Counted from the stretch's first letter, positions 50,672 through 60,381 are shown. The stretch: DNA of 64,000 nucleotides from Bacteroides congonensis (GCF_900130125.1 NZ_FQXY01000011.1:1-64000), one strand, 5' to 3'. Numbers and translations are program-made. Notes: generated from the sequence alone by a model not told the origin.

Positions 50672-51766
50672 TTACTCTTGCGAGAAACGTTTCACCTGCT
50701 CTTCAATCAATTCCTTGTCATCAAAGTAATTAATCTTCATTGCTTTCTTTACGTCAGCCAAAGTCTCGGCAGCCGTAGCTCTTGCCACTTCGCAGCCTTG
50801 CTGAAGCATCTCGTAGATAGCAGGGATATCCTTGCTGAACTCCTTGCGACGATTGCGAATCGGTTCCAAAGTCTCCTGCATGATGGAATTCAGGAAACGT
50901 TTTACTTTCACGTCACCCAGTCCGCCGCGTTGGTAATGAGCTTTCAACTCTTCCAGATTCGGATAGTCCGGCAAGAAGCGTTCGAAATGTTCGGGGCGGC
51001 AGAAAGCGTCGAGATAAGTAAATACGGTGTTGCCTTCAATCTTTCCCGGATCTTGTACGCGGAGATGTCCCGGGTCAGTGTACATACTCATGATTTTCTT
51101 CTGAATCTCTTCCGGTTCTTCCGACAGATAAATACAGTTGCCGAGTGATTTGCTCATTTTCGCCTTGCCGTCCGTTCCCGGCAGACGCAGGCAAGCCGCA
51201 TTGTCCGGCAACAGGATTTCCGGCTCTACCAGAGTTTCACCATATATATAGTTGAACCGGCGGACGATTTCGCGTGCCTGTTCGAGCATCGGTTCCTGGT
51301 CTTCGCCGACGGGGACGGTCGTTGCACGGAACGCCGTGATGTCCGCAGCTTGGCTGATGGGATAAGTGAAAAAACCTACGGGGATACTCGCTTCAAAGTT
51401 ACGCATCTGGATTTCCGCTTTCACAGTCGGGTTACGTTGCAGGCGGGATACGCTGACAAGATCCATAAAGTAGAAACTGAGTTCGCACAGTTCCGGGATT
51501 TGCGACTGGATGAAGATAGTGGCCTTGGACGGGTCGATGCCGCAAGCCAAATAATCGAGGGCAACCTCGATTACATTCTGACGTACCTTTTCAGGATTGT
51601 CTATATTGTCGGTCAACGCCTGCGAATCGGCGATGAAGATAAACATCTTACTGTAATCACCTGCGTTCTGCAAGTCAACTCTGCGTTTCAACGAACCTAC
51701 ATAATGTCCGATATGAAGTCTGCCGGTAGGGCGGTCTCCCGTCAATATGATTTTTTCTTTTCCCAT
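50672..51766 (-). CDS. trpS: Tryptophanyl-tRNA synthetase
   Basis: TrpRS charges tRNA-Trp. The 364-residue class I synthetase has the HIGH motif in TGRLHIGHYVG (near residue 15) and KMSKS in GKAKMSKSLGN (near 205). The C-terminal segment is normal for the family. The gene ends 35 bases after the terminator shared with DUF2339. Upstream on the minus strand TATCTTTG (51798-51805) is a likely -7 box. Confidence 0.96.
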   Translation of the reverse strand: MGKEKIILTGDRPTGRLHIGHYVGSLKRRVDLQNAGDYSKMFIFIADSQALTDNIDNPEKVRQNVIEVALDYLACGIDPSKATIFIQSQIPELCELSFYFMDLVSVSRLQRNPTVKAEIQMRNFEASIPVGFFTYPISQAADITAFRATTVPVGEDQEPMLEQAREIVRRFNYIYGETLVEPEILLPDNAACLRLPGTDGKAKMSKSLGNCIYLSEEPEEIQKKIMSMYTDPGHLRVQDPGKIEGNTVFTYLDAFCRPEHFERFLPDYPNLEELKAHYQRGGLGDVKVKRFLNSIMQETLEPIRNRRKEFSKDIPAIYEMLQQGCEVARATAAETLADVKKAMKINYFDDKELIEEQVKRFSQE

Positions 51767-51869
51767 TGTTATTACCTTATTAATATAGATTTAGCGGCAA
51801 AGATACAGATAAAAACTGAAAGGAGCACTAAAATGCGCTCACTTCACTGTAAAAAAGTAGGCGTTTCTT

Positions 51870-51900
51870 TTTGCCATGTGCAAAATATGTCGTTACTTTG
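51870..51900 (+). promoter_or_regulatory. Promoter of the carB leader
   Basis: TTTG (51870-51873), 19 bases, then TTACTTTG (51893-51900), one mismatch from the -7 consensus. The predicted transcript starts about 14 bases before the leader ORF. Confidence 0.6.
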
Positions 51901-51920
51901 CACAAATTTTGAAATCGACA

Positions 51921-52040
51921 ATGAACCAACAAGAAATCAGAAGTAAGTATTATCTACATTCGGATGTTTTGCACCCGGAAACGACAGGCTTCTTCTCTTT
52001 TCTCCAAAAACGATATTTTAGTTCTTTGGTAATGCGTTAA
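51921..52040 (+). CDS. Possible leader peptide (39 codons) before carB
   Basis: An ATG at 51921 opens a frame with product MNQQEIRSKYYLHSDVLHPE...SSLVMR and a TAA at 52038-52040. The last codons lie inside the left arm of the terminator hairpin at 52032-52062, which is the usual layout of a translational attenuation leader. It could also be the 5' remnant of a longer lost gene. I see no runs of a single amino-acid codon, so if it is an attenuator the signal is not obvious. Confidence 0.45.
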   Translation: MNQQEIRSKYYLHSDVLHPETTGFFSFLQKRYFSSLVMR

Positions 52041-52070
52041 TCCTTTTTTGAGGGTAACGCATTTTTTTTA
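52031..52070 (+). terminator. Terminator/attenuator upstream of carB
   Basis: ATGCGTTA (52032-52039) and TAACGCAT (52055-52062) form a perfect 8-bp stem followed by eight or nine T residues, 44 bases before carB. It lies between the only visible promoter and the gene. Confidence 0.7.
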
Positions 52071-52113
52071 TGAACGAACTTAGAAACAACAACTTATTAT
52101 AACAACAAAAGAA

Positions 52114-55100
52114 ATGGAAAAGGAAATCAAGAAAGTTCTCGTTTTGGGCTCTGGAGCACTCAAAATCGGACAGGCCGGAGAGTTCGACTACTCAGGCTCA
52201 CAAGCACTGAAAGCTTTGAAAGAAGAAGGTATCAGCTCAGTATTGGTAAACCCGAACATCGCAACCATTCAGACTTCTGAAGGGATCGCCGATAAAGTGT
52301 ATTTCCTTCCCGTAAACACTTATTTTGTAGAAGAAATTATCAAGAAAGAACGTCCCGACGGTATCCTGCTGGCATTCGGCGGACAGACTGCGCTGAACTG
52401 CGGCGCGGAACTCTACACACAAGGTATTCTTGATAAGTACGGAGTGAAGGTGCTTGGTACATCGGTAGAAGCCATCATGTACACAGAAGACCGCGACCTG
52501 TTCGTTAAGAAACTGGACGAAATCGACATGAAGACTCCGGTGAGCCAGGCTGTAGAAAGCATGGAAGACGCGATTGCCGCAGCACGCAAAATCGGTTATC
52601 CGGTGATGGTACGCTCTGCTTACGCACTGGGTGGTCTTGGTAGCGGTATCTGCGCTAACGAGGAAGAATTCCTGAAACTGGCGGAAAGCTCATTCGCCTT
52701 CTCCAAACAAATCCTTGTAGAAGAATCTCTGAAAGGCTGGAAAGAAATCGAATTTGAAGTAATCCGCGACGCTAACGACCACTGCTTCACAGTAGCCAGC
52801 ATGGAAAACTTCGACCCGCTGGGTATCCACACAGGTGAATCTATCGTTGTTGCTCCTACTTGCTCACTGGACGACAAGGAACTGAAAATGTTGCAGGAAC
52901 TTTCTACGAAATGTATCCGTCACCTGGGTATCGTAGGTGAATGTAACATCCAGTACGCATTCAACTCTGATACGGACGACTACCGTGTGATTGAAGTAAA
53001 CGCCCGTCTGAGCCGTTCTTCCGCTCTGGCTTCCAAGGCTACCGGTTATCCGTTGGCATTCGTTGCCGCCAAGATTGCTTTGGGGTACTCACTCGACCAA
53101 ATCGGTGAGATGGGAACTCCGAACTCAGCTTATGTCGCTCCGCAACTCGACTACTATATCTGTAAAATCCCTCGTTGGGACTTGACGAAATTCGCCGGTG
53201 TATCCCGCGAAATCGGTTCAAGCATGAAGTCGGTAGGTGAAATCATGTCTATCGGCCGCTCTTTCGAAGAAATCATCCAGAAAGGTCTTCGTATGATTGG
53301 TCAGGGTATGCACGGTTTCGTAGGAAATGACGATTCACATTTTGACGACCTCGACAAAGAACTGTCTCGCCCGACAGACCTGCGTGTCTTCGCTATCGCG
53401 CAGGCAATGGAAGAAGGATATACTATCGACCGTATCCATGAACTGACTAAGATTGACCCTTGGTTCCTCGGCAAACTGAAAAATATCGTTGATTATAAAG
53501 CCAAATTGTCTACTTATAATAAGGTGGAAGATATCCCGGCAGACGTAATGCGCGAAGCTAAGATCTTAGGTTTCTCTGACTTCCAAATCGCCCGTTTCGT
53601 TTTGAACCCGACCGGAAACATGGAGAAAGAAAATCTTGCTGTACGTGCTCACCGTAAATCTTTGGGTATCCTTCCGGCTGTAAAACGCATCAACACCGTC
53701 GCTTCCGAACATCCGGAACTGACCAACTACCTGTATATGACCTATGCAGTGGAAGGTTATGACGTCAACTATTACAAGAATGAGAAATCAGTAGTCGTAC
53801 TGGGTTCGGGTGCTTACCGCATCGGTAGCTCGGTAGAATTTGACTGGTGTTCGGTGAACGCTGTTCAGACTGCCCGCAAACTGGGTTACAAGTCTATCAT
53901 GATTAACTACAACCCCGAAACGGTTTCTACCGACTATGATATGTGTGACCGTCTGTACTTCGACGAACTTTCTTTTGAACGTGTACTTGACGTAATCGAC
54001 CTTGAACAACCTCGCGGCGTCATCGTTTCCGTAGGCGGACAGATTCCGAACAACCTGGCTATGAAACTGTATCGTCAGTCAGTTCCTGTACTGGGTACTT
54101 CTCCGATTTCCATCGACCGTGCCGAAAACCGTAACAAGTTCTCCGCTATGCTCGACCAACTGGGTATCGACCAACCGGCTTGGATGGAACTTACCAGCCT
54201 TGAAGAAGTGAAAGGTTTCGTAGAAAAAGTAGGTTATCCGGTATTGGTTCGTCCTTCTTACGTTCTTTCGGGAGCTGCAATGAATGTTTGCTACGATGAC
54301 GAAGAACTGGAGAACTTCCTGAAGATGGCTGCCGAAGTTTCTAAGGAATATCCGGTAGTTGTTTCTCAATTCCTCGAAAATACAAAAGAAATTGAATTTG
54401 ACGCTGTTGCGCAGAACGGTGAAGTGGTAGAGTACGCAATCTCCGAACACGTGGAATTTGCGGGTGTTCACTCCGGTGACGCTACGTTGGTATTCCCGGC
54501 TCAGAAGATTTACTTCGCGACTGCACGCCGCATCAAGAAAATCAGCCGTCAGATTGCCAAAGAACTTAATATTTCCGGCCCGTTCAACATTCAGTTCCTT
54601 GCCCGCAACAATGAGGTGAAAGTTATCGAATGCAACCTGCGTGCTTCGCGTAGCTTCCCGTTTGTTTCCAAAGTGCTGAAACGCAACTTTATCGAAACCG
54701 CTACCCGCATCATGTTGGATGCTCCCTATTCACAACCGGATAAATCGGCGTTCGATATTGACTGGATCGGTGTAAAAGCTTCTCAGTTCTCTTTCTCCCG
54801 TCTGCATAAGGCTGACCCGGTATTGGGCGTAGATATGTCTTCTACTGGTGAAGTGGGATGTATCGGCGACGACTTCTCCGAAGCATTGCTGAACGCGATG
54901 ATTGCTACGGGCTTCAAGATTCCTGAAAAAGCAGTAATGTTCTCTTCAGGTGCTATGAAGTCGAAAGTTGATTTGTTGGATGCAAGCCGTATGCTGTTCG
55001 CAAAGGGATACAAAGTGTATGCTACCGCCGGAACTGCCGCATTCTTGAATGCTCATGGTGTAGATACGACTCCGGTTTACTGGCCGGATGAAAAACCGGA

Positions 55101-55335
55101 TGCAGAGAACAACGTAATGAAGATGATTGCCGACCACAAATTCGACTTGATTGTCAACATTCCGAAGAATCACAGCAAACGCGAATTGACGAATGGTTAC
55201 CGTATCCGCCGTGGTGCTATCGACCATAATATTCCGTTGATTACAAATGCCCGTCTGGCAAGTGCCTTTATCGAGGCATTCTGTGAACTGAAACTGAGCG
55301 ATATTCAGATTAAGAGCTGGCAGGAATATAAATAA
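52114..55335 (+). CDS. carB: Carbamoyl-phosphate synthase large subunit
   Basis: CarB makes carbamoyl phosphate from glutamine-derived ammonia, bicarbonate and two ATP for pyrimidine and arginine synthesis. The 1073-residue protein has two homologous ATP-grasp halves, opening with VLGSGALKIGQAGEFDYSG (near residue 10) and VVLGSGAYRIGSSVEFDWC (near 562), and a C-terminal MGS-like allosteric domain (about 935-1073). Length is standard. The small subunit gene carA is not in the window. A possible attenuator upstream suggests regulation by premature termination. Confidence 0.97.
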   Translation: MEKEIKKVLVLGSGALKIGQAGEFDYSGSQALKALKEEGISSVLVNPNIATIQTSEGIADKVYFLPVNTYFVEEIIKKERPDGILLAFGGQTALNCGAELYTQGILDKYGVKVLGTSVEAIMYTEDRDLFVKKLDEIDMKTPVSQAVESMEDAIAAARKIGYPVMVRSAYALGGLGSGICANEEEFLKLAESSFAFSKQILVEESLKGWKEIEFEVIRDANDHCFTVASMENFDPLGIHTGESIVVAPTCSLDDKELKMLQELSTKCIRHLGIVGECNIQYAFNSDTDDYRVIEVNARLSRSSALASKATGYPLAFVAAKIALGYSLDQIGEMGTPNSAYVAPQLDYYICKIPRWDLTKFAGVSREIGSSMKSVGEIMSIGRSFEEIIQKGLRMIGQGMHGFVGNDDSHFDDLDKELSRPTDLRVFAIAQAMEEGYTIDRIHELTKIDPWFLGKLKNIVDYKAKLSTYNKVEDIPADVMREAKILGFSDFQIARFVLNPTGNMEKENLAVRAHRKSLGILPAVKRINTVASEHPELTNYLYMTYAVEGYDVNYYKNEKSVVVLGSGAYRIGSSVEFDWCSVNAVQTARKLGYKSIMINYNPETVSTDYDMCDRLYFDELSFERVLDVIDLEQPRGVIVSVGGQIPNNLAMKLYRQSVPVLGTSPISIDRAENRNKFSAMLDQLGIDQPAWMELTSLEEVKGFVEKVGYPVLVRPSYVLSGAAMNVCYDDEELENFLKMAAEVSKEYPVVVSQFLENTKEIEFDAVAQNGEVVEYAISEHVEFAGVHSGDATLVFPAQKIYFATARRIKKISRQIAKELNISGPFNIQFLARNNEVKVIECNLRASRSFPFVSKVLKRNFIETATRIMLDAPYSQPDKSAFDIDWIGVKASQFSFSRLHKADPVLGVDMSSTGEVGCIGDDFSEALLNAMIATGFKIPEKAVMFSSGAMKSKVDLLDASRMLFAKGYKVYATAGTAAFLNAHGVDTTPVYWPDEKPDAENNVMKMIADHKFDLIVNIPKNHSKRELTNGYRIRRGAIDHNIPLITNARLASAFIEAFCELKLSDIQIKSWQEYK

Positions 55336-55368
55336 AAAAACTGCTTTAGCTGATTATCCCAATAAAAG

Positions 55369-55409
55369 AACTCCCTCTCCGGTTTGTCCGAAGGGGGAGT
55401 TTTTCTTTT
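55369..55409 (+). terminator. Terminator of carB
   Basis: ACTCCC and GGGAGT arms, extended by CTC/GGG pairing, followed by a T-rich tail. Confidence 0.8.
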
Positions 55410-55448
55410 GCGGTAAGGACTAAATTTCAGAGCCATAATGATAGAACC

Positions 55449-55566
55449 GTTTCCCTATAAGGGAACGTGAGTATCCACACTGGGAAACGCTAGTATCCTC
55501 GTAGGGAAACGGTTGTTTCCCCGTAGAGATACGGGAGTTTCCGTTGCAGGAAACGATAGGAAACTA
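55449..55566. repeat. Tandem 22-bp palindromic repeats after carB
   Basis: About five units of the type GGGAAACGnnnGTWTCCnCGTA, 21-23 bases long, run head to tail. Each contains complementary words (GGAAAC/GTTTCC or GGATAC/GTATCC). They fill the gap between the carB terminator and the GH20 gene end. This resembles a variable-number repeat. There is no sign of spacers or cas genes. Confidence 0.7.
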
Positions 55567-55604
55567 TAAGTCTCTGATTTTTAAATTAGTAGGATTACTT
55601 TCTA

Positions 55605-57587
55605 TTATTTGTTTACACAGTAATTATATACCTTTAGATTTTCTATCCGGCTATTGAAATCTCCGGCTTTTTCCAACGGGAAAACCAATGTGCGGATATA
55701 GTTCATGGAATCTTTTCCCGCATTGAAGTAAAGTTTCTGCATATTCATTTCTTCAATTACCTTTCCGTTCACTCTAAGTGTAGTGCTACGGCTGTCACCT
55801 TCAATCTGAACCGTAGCCTTCTCTCCCGGATTCACCTTATATGGGAAAGTATTCAAATAACCGTCGCGTGCAAAACCCATCATGCCGCGAATCGGGTCTG
55901 TCAGGTAGAAGACGGCGTTCGGTGAACGGAATAGTTCTGTTCCGCTTTTCTCCAGTGCTCCGGTGATGTCGAAACTTACCGTATAGTTATAGCCGATTTC
56001 AGGATAATCGGACGTACTGCCGGGAGTAACTGTGGAACGTTCATAGACTAATGCGGGGCTCTTGCCGATTCTTCCCATCTGATTGACTCCGGGGGCTTCG
56101 CTGATGGCGGCACGCTTTTCATTATATGTTTCGTAAGACAGACTCGTATCTTTGCCTGTCCACATTTTCACGGCAAGAGTTTGCAGGGCGGGGAATACAC
56201 GGTGATGAATATCTTTCACTGAAATTCCATTACCAACGTGGTCGTTCCAGACAGCAAACATACCTCCGAGGATGGCAGGGTGCTTTTCTTCAAATACGGC
56301 TTTGCCGATATGCGCCGGTGTCCATTTGTTATATAAGAATGATTCGTTGAGGTAATCGTAGTAATATCCGGCTATGGGAACCAGGTAAACCATTCCATCG
56401 GGAATACTGATAAGCTGGTAGCCGTCTTTTATCATGGTTGCCGGGTCGGCATATCCGTTGTACCAAGCATTCATGAGGACGTTCTCTGATTTGACGGGAG
56501 TGTCACCTTTGGCATGGGTGAGTGCACCCCAAACCATGGCTTGTTTGCCGAATCCTTCTACCAGGCGGATATAATGATCGGTGAACGCACGGAATTTTTC
56601 TACCACGTCCTTCTTCGCATTCGAGTATTCGTCAGTACCGATATGTACGCGGTTTCCTACAAATACGGGATTGTCTCCTTCCAGATATTCTTTGAACAAG
56701 GCATCCATAAATTCATAAGTTTCCGGCTTGAACAGGTCAAGATGATCCATTCCGTACTCCTTGCTGCCGATTTCCGGTTTGTAATGGGCGAACGCAAGTG
56801 AATGGGCGGGGATATCAATCTCCGGTATGATTTCTATAAAGTTGGCTGCTGCCTGTTTTTGGAAATCAATAAATTCTTTTTTTGAATAAGAACCGTCGCG
56901 GGCAGTCAGTCCCGGATAAGTGTCAGACTCCAGGCGGAAAGCGGCATACGTCTTGTCCCAGTTGTGTTCAAAGTATTGCTTGAACCCGTTATCATTCAGA
57001 TGGACTTGCAAGGTGTTCATCTTGTAGTAAGCCATGATTTTCACCAGGTCTTGCAGATAAGGCATCGGGATAAATTTCCGACCGCAGTCTATCATAAACC
57101 CACGGATGGGATAGTCGGGATAATCACGGATAGTCCCTTTGGGGAGTTGATGGTCGGTGGTCTGTTCCGCTATTTGCAGGAGGGTGCGTGTACTCCAGTA
57201 AAGTCCGGTGGGAGTCGGGGCGGAGAGCGTCACGCGGTCGGCTATTTTGATGGCGTAGCCTTCTTGTCCCAGTTTCTTGTCTGTCGACAATGACAGGACG
57301 AAATCTCCGGCTTTCGCTTTGCCTTCCGTCACGTTCAATACCTGTCCGAACATTTGTTGATAATCATCGGCGAACATTCGGGCTATTCTCAATAGTTCGG
57401 GATTGGAAGAAGTGCAGACGATTTTCGCGTCCGTTTCCGGAATAAAATTACCGTCTTTTCCCGTCCATTGTTTCAGTTCGGGAACTACGAACGGTTTCGG
57501 ATTAACGGCTGCGCGGGATAAATTCCCGGTCAGACAAAAGATTGTCAATAGGCATAGCACTTTCAGGGGGATCAGTGTGTGTCTCAT
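55605..57587 (-). CDS. GH20 beta-N-acetylhexosaminidase
   Basis: This is a 660-residue secreted glycoside hydrolase removing terminal N-acetylhexosamines from glycans. It has a signal peptide (about 1-26), a GH20b-like N-terminal domain and a TIM-barrel with DCGRKF (near residue 168), EIDIPAHS (near 256) and the catalytic pair in HIGTDE (Asp-Glu near 317-318). A C-terminal beta-sandwich (about 510-655) resembles a LamG-like domain. Substrates in the gut could include mucin or dietary glycans. It stands alone, with no susC/susD neighbours in the window. A start upstream in an ATG-rich region is not needed. Confidence 0.92.
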   Translation of the reverse strand: MRHTLIPLKVLCLLTIFCLTGNLSRAAVNPKPFVVPELKQWTGKDGNFIPETDAKIVCTSSNPELLRIARMFADDYQQMFGQVLNVTEGKAKAGDFVLSLSTDKKLGQEGYAIKIADRVTLSAPTPTGLYWSTRTLLQIAEQTTDHQLPKGTIRDYPDYPIRGFMIDCGRKFIPMPYLQDLVKIMAYYKMNTLQVHLNDNGFKQYFEHNWDKTYAAFRLESDTYPGLTARDGSYSKKEFIDFQKQAAANFIEIIPEIDIPAHSLAFAHYKPEIGSKEYGMDHLDLFKPETYEFMDALFKEYLEGDNPVFVGNRVHIGTDEYSNAKKDVVEKFRAFTDHYIRLVEGFGKQAMVWGALTHAKGDTPVKSENVLMNAWYNGYADPATMIKDGYQLISIPDGMVYLVPIAGYYYDYLNESFLYNKWTPAHIGKAVFEEKHPAILGGMFAVWNDHVGNGISVKDIHHRVFPALQTLAVKMWTGKDTSLSYETYNEKRAAISEAPGVNQMGRIGKSPALVYERSTVTPGSTSDYPEIGYNYTVSFDITGALEKSGTELFRSPNAVFYLTDPIRGMMGFARDGYLNTFPYKVNPGEKATVQIEGDSRSTTLRVNGKVIEEMNMQKLYFNAGKDSMNYIRTLVFPLEKAGDFNSRIENLKVYNYCVNK

Positions 57588-57723
57588 AAGGGGGATTTTT
57601 GTTATTAATAAATGATTAAAGTTAATTGTCGGGCGAAAATAAGGATAATTTGGCTATCCGCCGGTAAGAGAAGCGATTTATTTTTTATTTTTGTTCTTTA
57701 AAAAGATAAAATCAGATTTAAAC

Positions 57724-58497
57724 ATGTTAGTACTTCTATCCTGTGCCAAGACTATGAGCGGGACTTCAAAGGTGAAAGTGCCTTTGAATACAGTTCCGCG
57801 TTTTCAAAAAGAAGCGTCGGGGATTGCTTTGCAGATGTCCCAGTTTTCGGTGGACGAACTGGAACGCTTGTTGCGTGTGAATTCGAAGATAGCCGTAGAA
57901 AATTATAAGCGTTTTCAAACCTTTCATGGGGAAGGAACGCCTGAACTCCCCGCTTTGCTGGCTTACACCGGAATCGTGTTCAAACGTCTGAACGCGAAGG
58001 ATTTCTCCAAAGATGATTTTGAATATGCGCAGGAACACCTGCGACTGACCTCTTTCTGTTATGGCCTGTTGCGGCCGTTGGATACCATTCGTTCCTATCG
58101 TTTGGAAGGCGACGTGGTGCTGCCGGAATTGGGAAATCAGACCATGTTCTCTTATTGGCAGTCCCGCCTGACGGATGTGTTCATAGAAGATATAAAGAAG
58201 GCGGGTGGAGTACTCTGTAACCTGGCAAGTGACGAGATGAAAGGCCTGTTCGACTGGAAACGGGTGGAGAAAGAAGTGCGTGTCATCACCCCCGAATTTC
58301 AAGTGTGGAAGAATGGAAAATTGGCTTCGATAGTAATCTATATAAAGATGTCCCGTGGCGAAATGACACGTTTCATCCTGAAGAATAAGATTGAAAATCC
58401 TGAAAAACTGAAAAATTTCTCTTGGGAAGGATTCGAATTCAATGCATCTCTTTCGGACGAAAAGAAGTTTGTATTTACGAATGGTAAAGAAGTATAA
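57724..58497 (+). CDS. yaaA: YaaA family peroxide-stress protein
   Basis: From the ATG at 57724 the protein has 257 residues, the usual family length. It starts MLVLLSCAKTMS, like other YaaA (DUF328) proteins, and carries the conserved CYGLLRPLDTIRSYRLEG (split by its turn) near residue 112. In E. coli YaaA limits intracellular iron damage during peroxide stress. A longer frame to 57691 adds an atypical basic extension and is rejected. Monocistronic. Confidence 0.92.
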   Translation: MLVLLSCAKTMSGTSKVKVPLNTVPRFQKEASGIALQMSQFSVDELERLLRVNSKIAVENYKRFQTFHGEGTPELPALLAYTGIVFKRLNAKDFSKDDFEYAQEHLRLTSFCYGLLRPLDTIRSYRLEGDVVLPELGNQTMFSYWQSRLTDVFIEDIKKAGGVLCNLASDEMKGLFDWKRVEKEVRVITPEFQVWKNGKLASIVIYIKMSRGEMTRFILKNKIENPEKLKNFSWEGFEFNASLSDEKKFVFTNGKEV

Positions 58498-58650
58498 GGT
58501 ATGCTTAGGCAGAAGTATAAAATAGTTGCGGCGGTTATTAGCTTAAAGAATTGACATCTGCACGAAAAAAAAACTTTTTTTGTTATTTGTTGATAATCAG
58601 TAGTTTTGTCAAAAGGGTAAAAACTTTCTTGAAAAATAATAGGAGAAATG

Positions 58651-58681
58651 TTTGGAGGTTTCAAAAAAAGCCGTACCTTTG
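58651..58681 (+). promoter_or_regulatory. Promoter of the tRNA-Val pair
   Basis: TTTG (58651-58654), 19 bases, then TACCTTTG (58674-58681), 26 bases before the first tRNA. Confidence 0.75.
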
Positions 58682-58706
58682 CATCGCTTTTGAAACGGAA
58701 GTGTAA

Positions 58707-58781
58707 GGGCGTTTAGCTCAGCTGGTTCAGAGCATCTGCCTTACAAGCAGAGGGTCGGCGGTTCGAATCCGTCAACGCCCA
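58707..58781 (+). tRNA. tRNA-Val (anticodon TAC), copy 1
   Basis: The 75-base gene has acceptor arms GGGCGTT/AACGCCC, an anticodon loop CTTACAA giving anticodon TAC, and the T-loop motif GGTTCGAATCC. CCA is not encoded. Co-transcribed with copy 2. Confidence 0.95.
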
Positions 58782-58815
58782 CACTAAAAACGAAACACTT
58801 CCGGCTCATTAACAA

Positions 58816-58890
58816 GGGCGTTTAGCTCAGCTGGTTCAGAGCATCTGCCTTACAAGCAGAGGGTCGGCGGTTCGAATCCGTCAACGCCCA
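58816..58890 (+). tRNA. tRNA-Val (anticodon TAC), copy 2
   Basis: Identical in sequence to copy 1 over the 75 bases, 34 bases downstream. The spacer is unrelated to the sequence flanking copy 1, so only the tRNA unit is duplicated. A strong terminator follows. Confidence 0.95.
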
Positions 58891-58899
58891 CTACCAAAA

Positions 58900-58937
58900 G
58901 GGAAGTCTTACGAAGTATTTCGTGAGACTTTTTTTAT
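58900..58937 (+). terminator. Terminator of the tRNA operon
   Basis: AAGTCTTACGAA pairs with TTCGTGAGACTT and is followed by a T-run. Confidence 0.85.
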
Positions 58938-58971
58938 TTCTTACCGCTTTTATACAAACTTTCTCTATCCT

Positions 58972-59006
58972 TTTGCCTTATAACTCAGGAAAAAGAGTTA
59001 ATTTTG
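58972..59006 (+). promoter_or_regulatory. Promoter of purB
   Basis: TTTG (58972-58975), 23 bases, then TAATTTTG (58999-59006), 28 bases before the start codon. Confidence 0.65.
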
Positions 59007-59034
59007 CAGTCTGATAATTATCTTAAGAAAACGT

Positions 59035-60381
59035 ATGGAACTTGATGTATTAACGGCCATATCCCCGATTGATGGTCGATATAGAGGCAAAACTAAAGCT
59101 TTGGCAGCCTATTTCTCTGAATTTGCACTGATTAAATACCGTGTACAGGTAGAGGTGGAATACTTTATCACCTTGTGCGAACTTCCTTTGCCACAACTAA
59201 AAGGAGTCGATAGCAGCGTGTTTGAAACTTTACGGAATATCTACCGTAACTTCTCCGAAGCAGACGCACAACGCATTAAAGATATCGAAAGTGTGACGAA
59301 TCACGACGTGAAGGCCGTAGAATACTTCCTCAAAGAAGAATTTGACAAGATGGGCGGGATGGATGACTATAAGGAATTCATTCATTTCGGACTGACTTCG
59401 CAGGATATTAACAATACGTCTGTTCCCCTTTCTATCAAGGAAGCACTGGAACAGGTTTACTATCCGTTGGTTGAAGAACTGATTGCACAGTTGAAAACGT
59501 ATGCGACAGAATGGGCTGATATCCCGATGCTTGCCAAGACTCACGGTCAACCGGCTTCTCCTACCCGTTTGGGCAAGGAAGTGATGGTATTCGTTTACCG
59601 TATGGAACGCCAGTTGGCAATGTTGAAGGCTTGTCCGATTACTGCCAAGTTCGGCGGTGCTACCGGAAATTACAACGCGCACCATGTAGCATATCCCCAG
59701 TATGACTGGAAACAATTCGGCAATCTATTTGTTGCAGAAAAACTAGGATTGGAACGTGAGGAATATACAACGCAGATTTCGAACTATGATAACCTTTCCG
59801 CTGTTTTTGATGCAATGAAGCGTATCAATACCATCATGGTAGATATGAACCGTGACTTCTGGCAGTATATCTCCATGGAGTACTTCAAGCAGAAAATCAA
59901 AGCCGGAGAAGTGGGCTCAAGCGCCATGCCGCACAAAGTGAACCCGATCGACTTCGAAAATGCGGAAGGGAACCTGGGCATTGCAACTTCTATTTTGGAG
60001 CACCTGGCAGTGAAACTTCCGGTTTCACGTTTGCAACGTGACCTGACCGACTCTACCGTTCTGCGTAACGTAGGCGTGCCTTTCGGTCATATCGTGATTG
60101 CGATTCAGAGTTCTTTGAAGGGATTGCGCAAGCTGCTGCTGAACGAACCGGCCATTTATCGTGATTTGGATAATTGCTGGAGCGTAGTGGCGGAAGCTAT
60201 TCAGACAATCCTGCGCCGTGAGGCTTATCCGCATCCGTATGAAGCTTTGAAAGCTTTGACCCGGACGAACCAGGCGATTACAGAAAGTTCTATCAAAGAG
60301 TTTATCGAAGGATTGAATGTAAGCGAAGAGATTAAAAAAGAGTTAAGAGCAATAACCCCGCATACTTATACGGGACTTTAA
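59035..60381 (+). CDS. purB: Adenylosuccinate lyase
   Basis: PurB cleaves SAICAR and adenylosuccinate, two steps of purine synthesis. The 448-residue protein starts MELDVLTAISPIDGRYRG, a hallmark of the PurB branch. It has the catalytic His region in KTHGQPASPTRLGKE (near residue 168) and the signature loop GSSAMPHKVNPIDFE (near 295) with the active-site serine. Length is standard. It is monocistronic, though the pseudouridine synthase gene follows after 74 bases. Confidence 0.97.
   Translation: MELDVLTAISPIDGRYRGKTKALAAYFSEFALIKYRVQVEVEYFITLCELPLPQLKGVDSSVFETLRNIYRNFSEADAQRIKDIESVTNHDVKAVEYFLKEEFDKMGGMDDYKEFIHFGLTSQDINNTSVPLSIKEALEQVYYPLVEELIAQLKTYATEWADIPMLAKTHGQPASPTRLGKEVMVFVYRMERQLAMLKACPITAKFGGATGNYNAHHVAYPQYDWKQFGNLFVAEKLGLEREEYTTQISNYDNLSAVFDAMKRINTIMVDMNRDFWQYISMEYFKQKIKAGEVGSSAMPHKVNPIDFENAEGNLGIATSILEHLAVKLPVSRLQRDLTDSTVLRNVGVPFGHIVIAIQSSLKGLRKLLLNEPAIYRDLDNCWSVVAEAIQTILRREAYPHPYEALKALTRTNQAITESSIKEFIEGLNVSEEIKKELRAITPHTYTGL

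Noticed and set aside
55449..55566. Possible CRISPR array
   Set aside because: Units are contiguous, without spacers, about 22 bases and self-complementary; no cas genes nearby.
58707..58890. tRNA-Val pair as an integration site
   Set aside because: No integrase, truncated tRNA copy or element-like genes nearby; both tRNA copies are complete.
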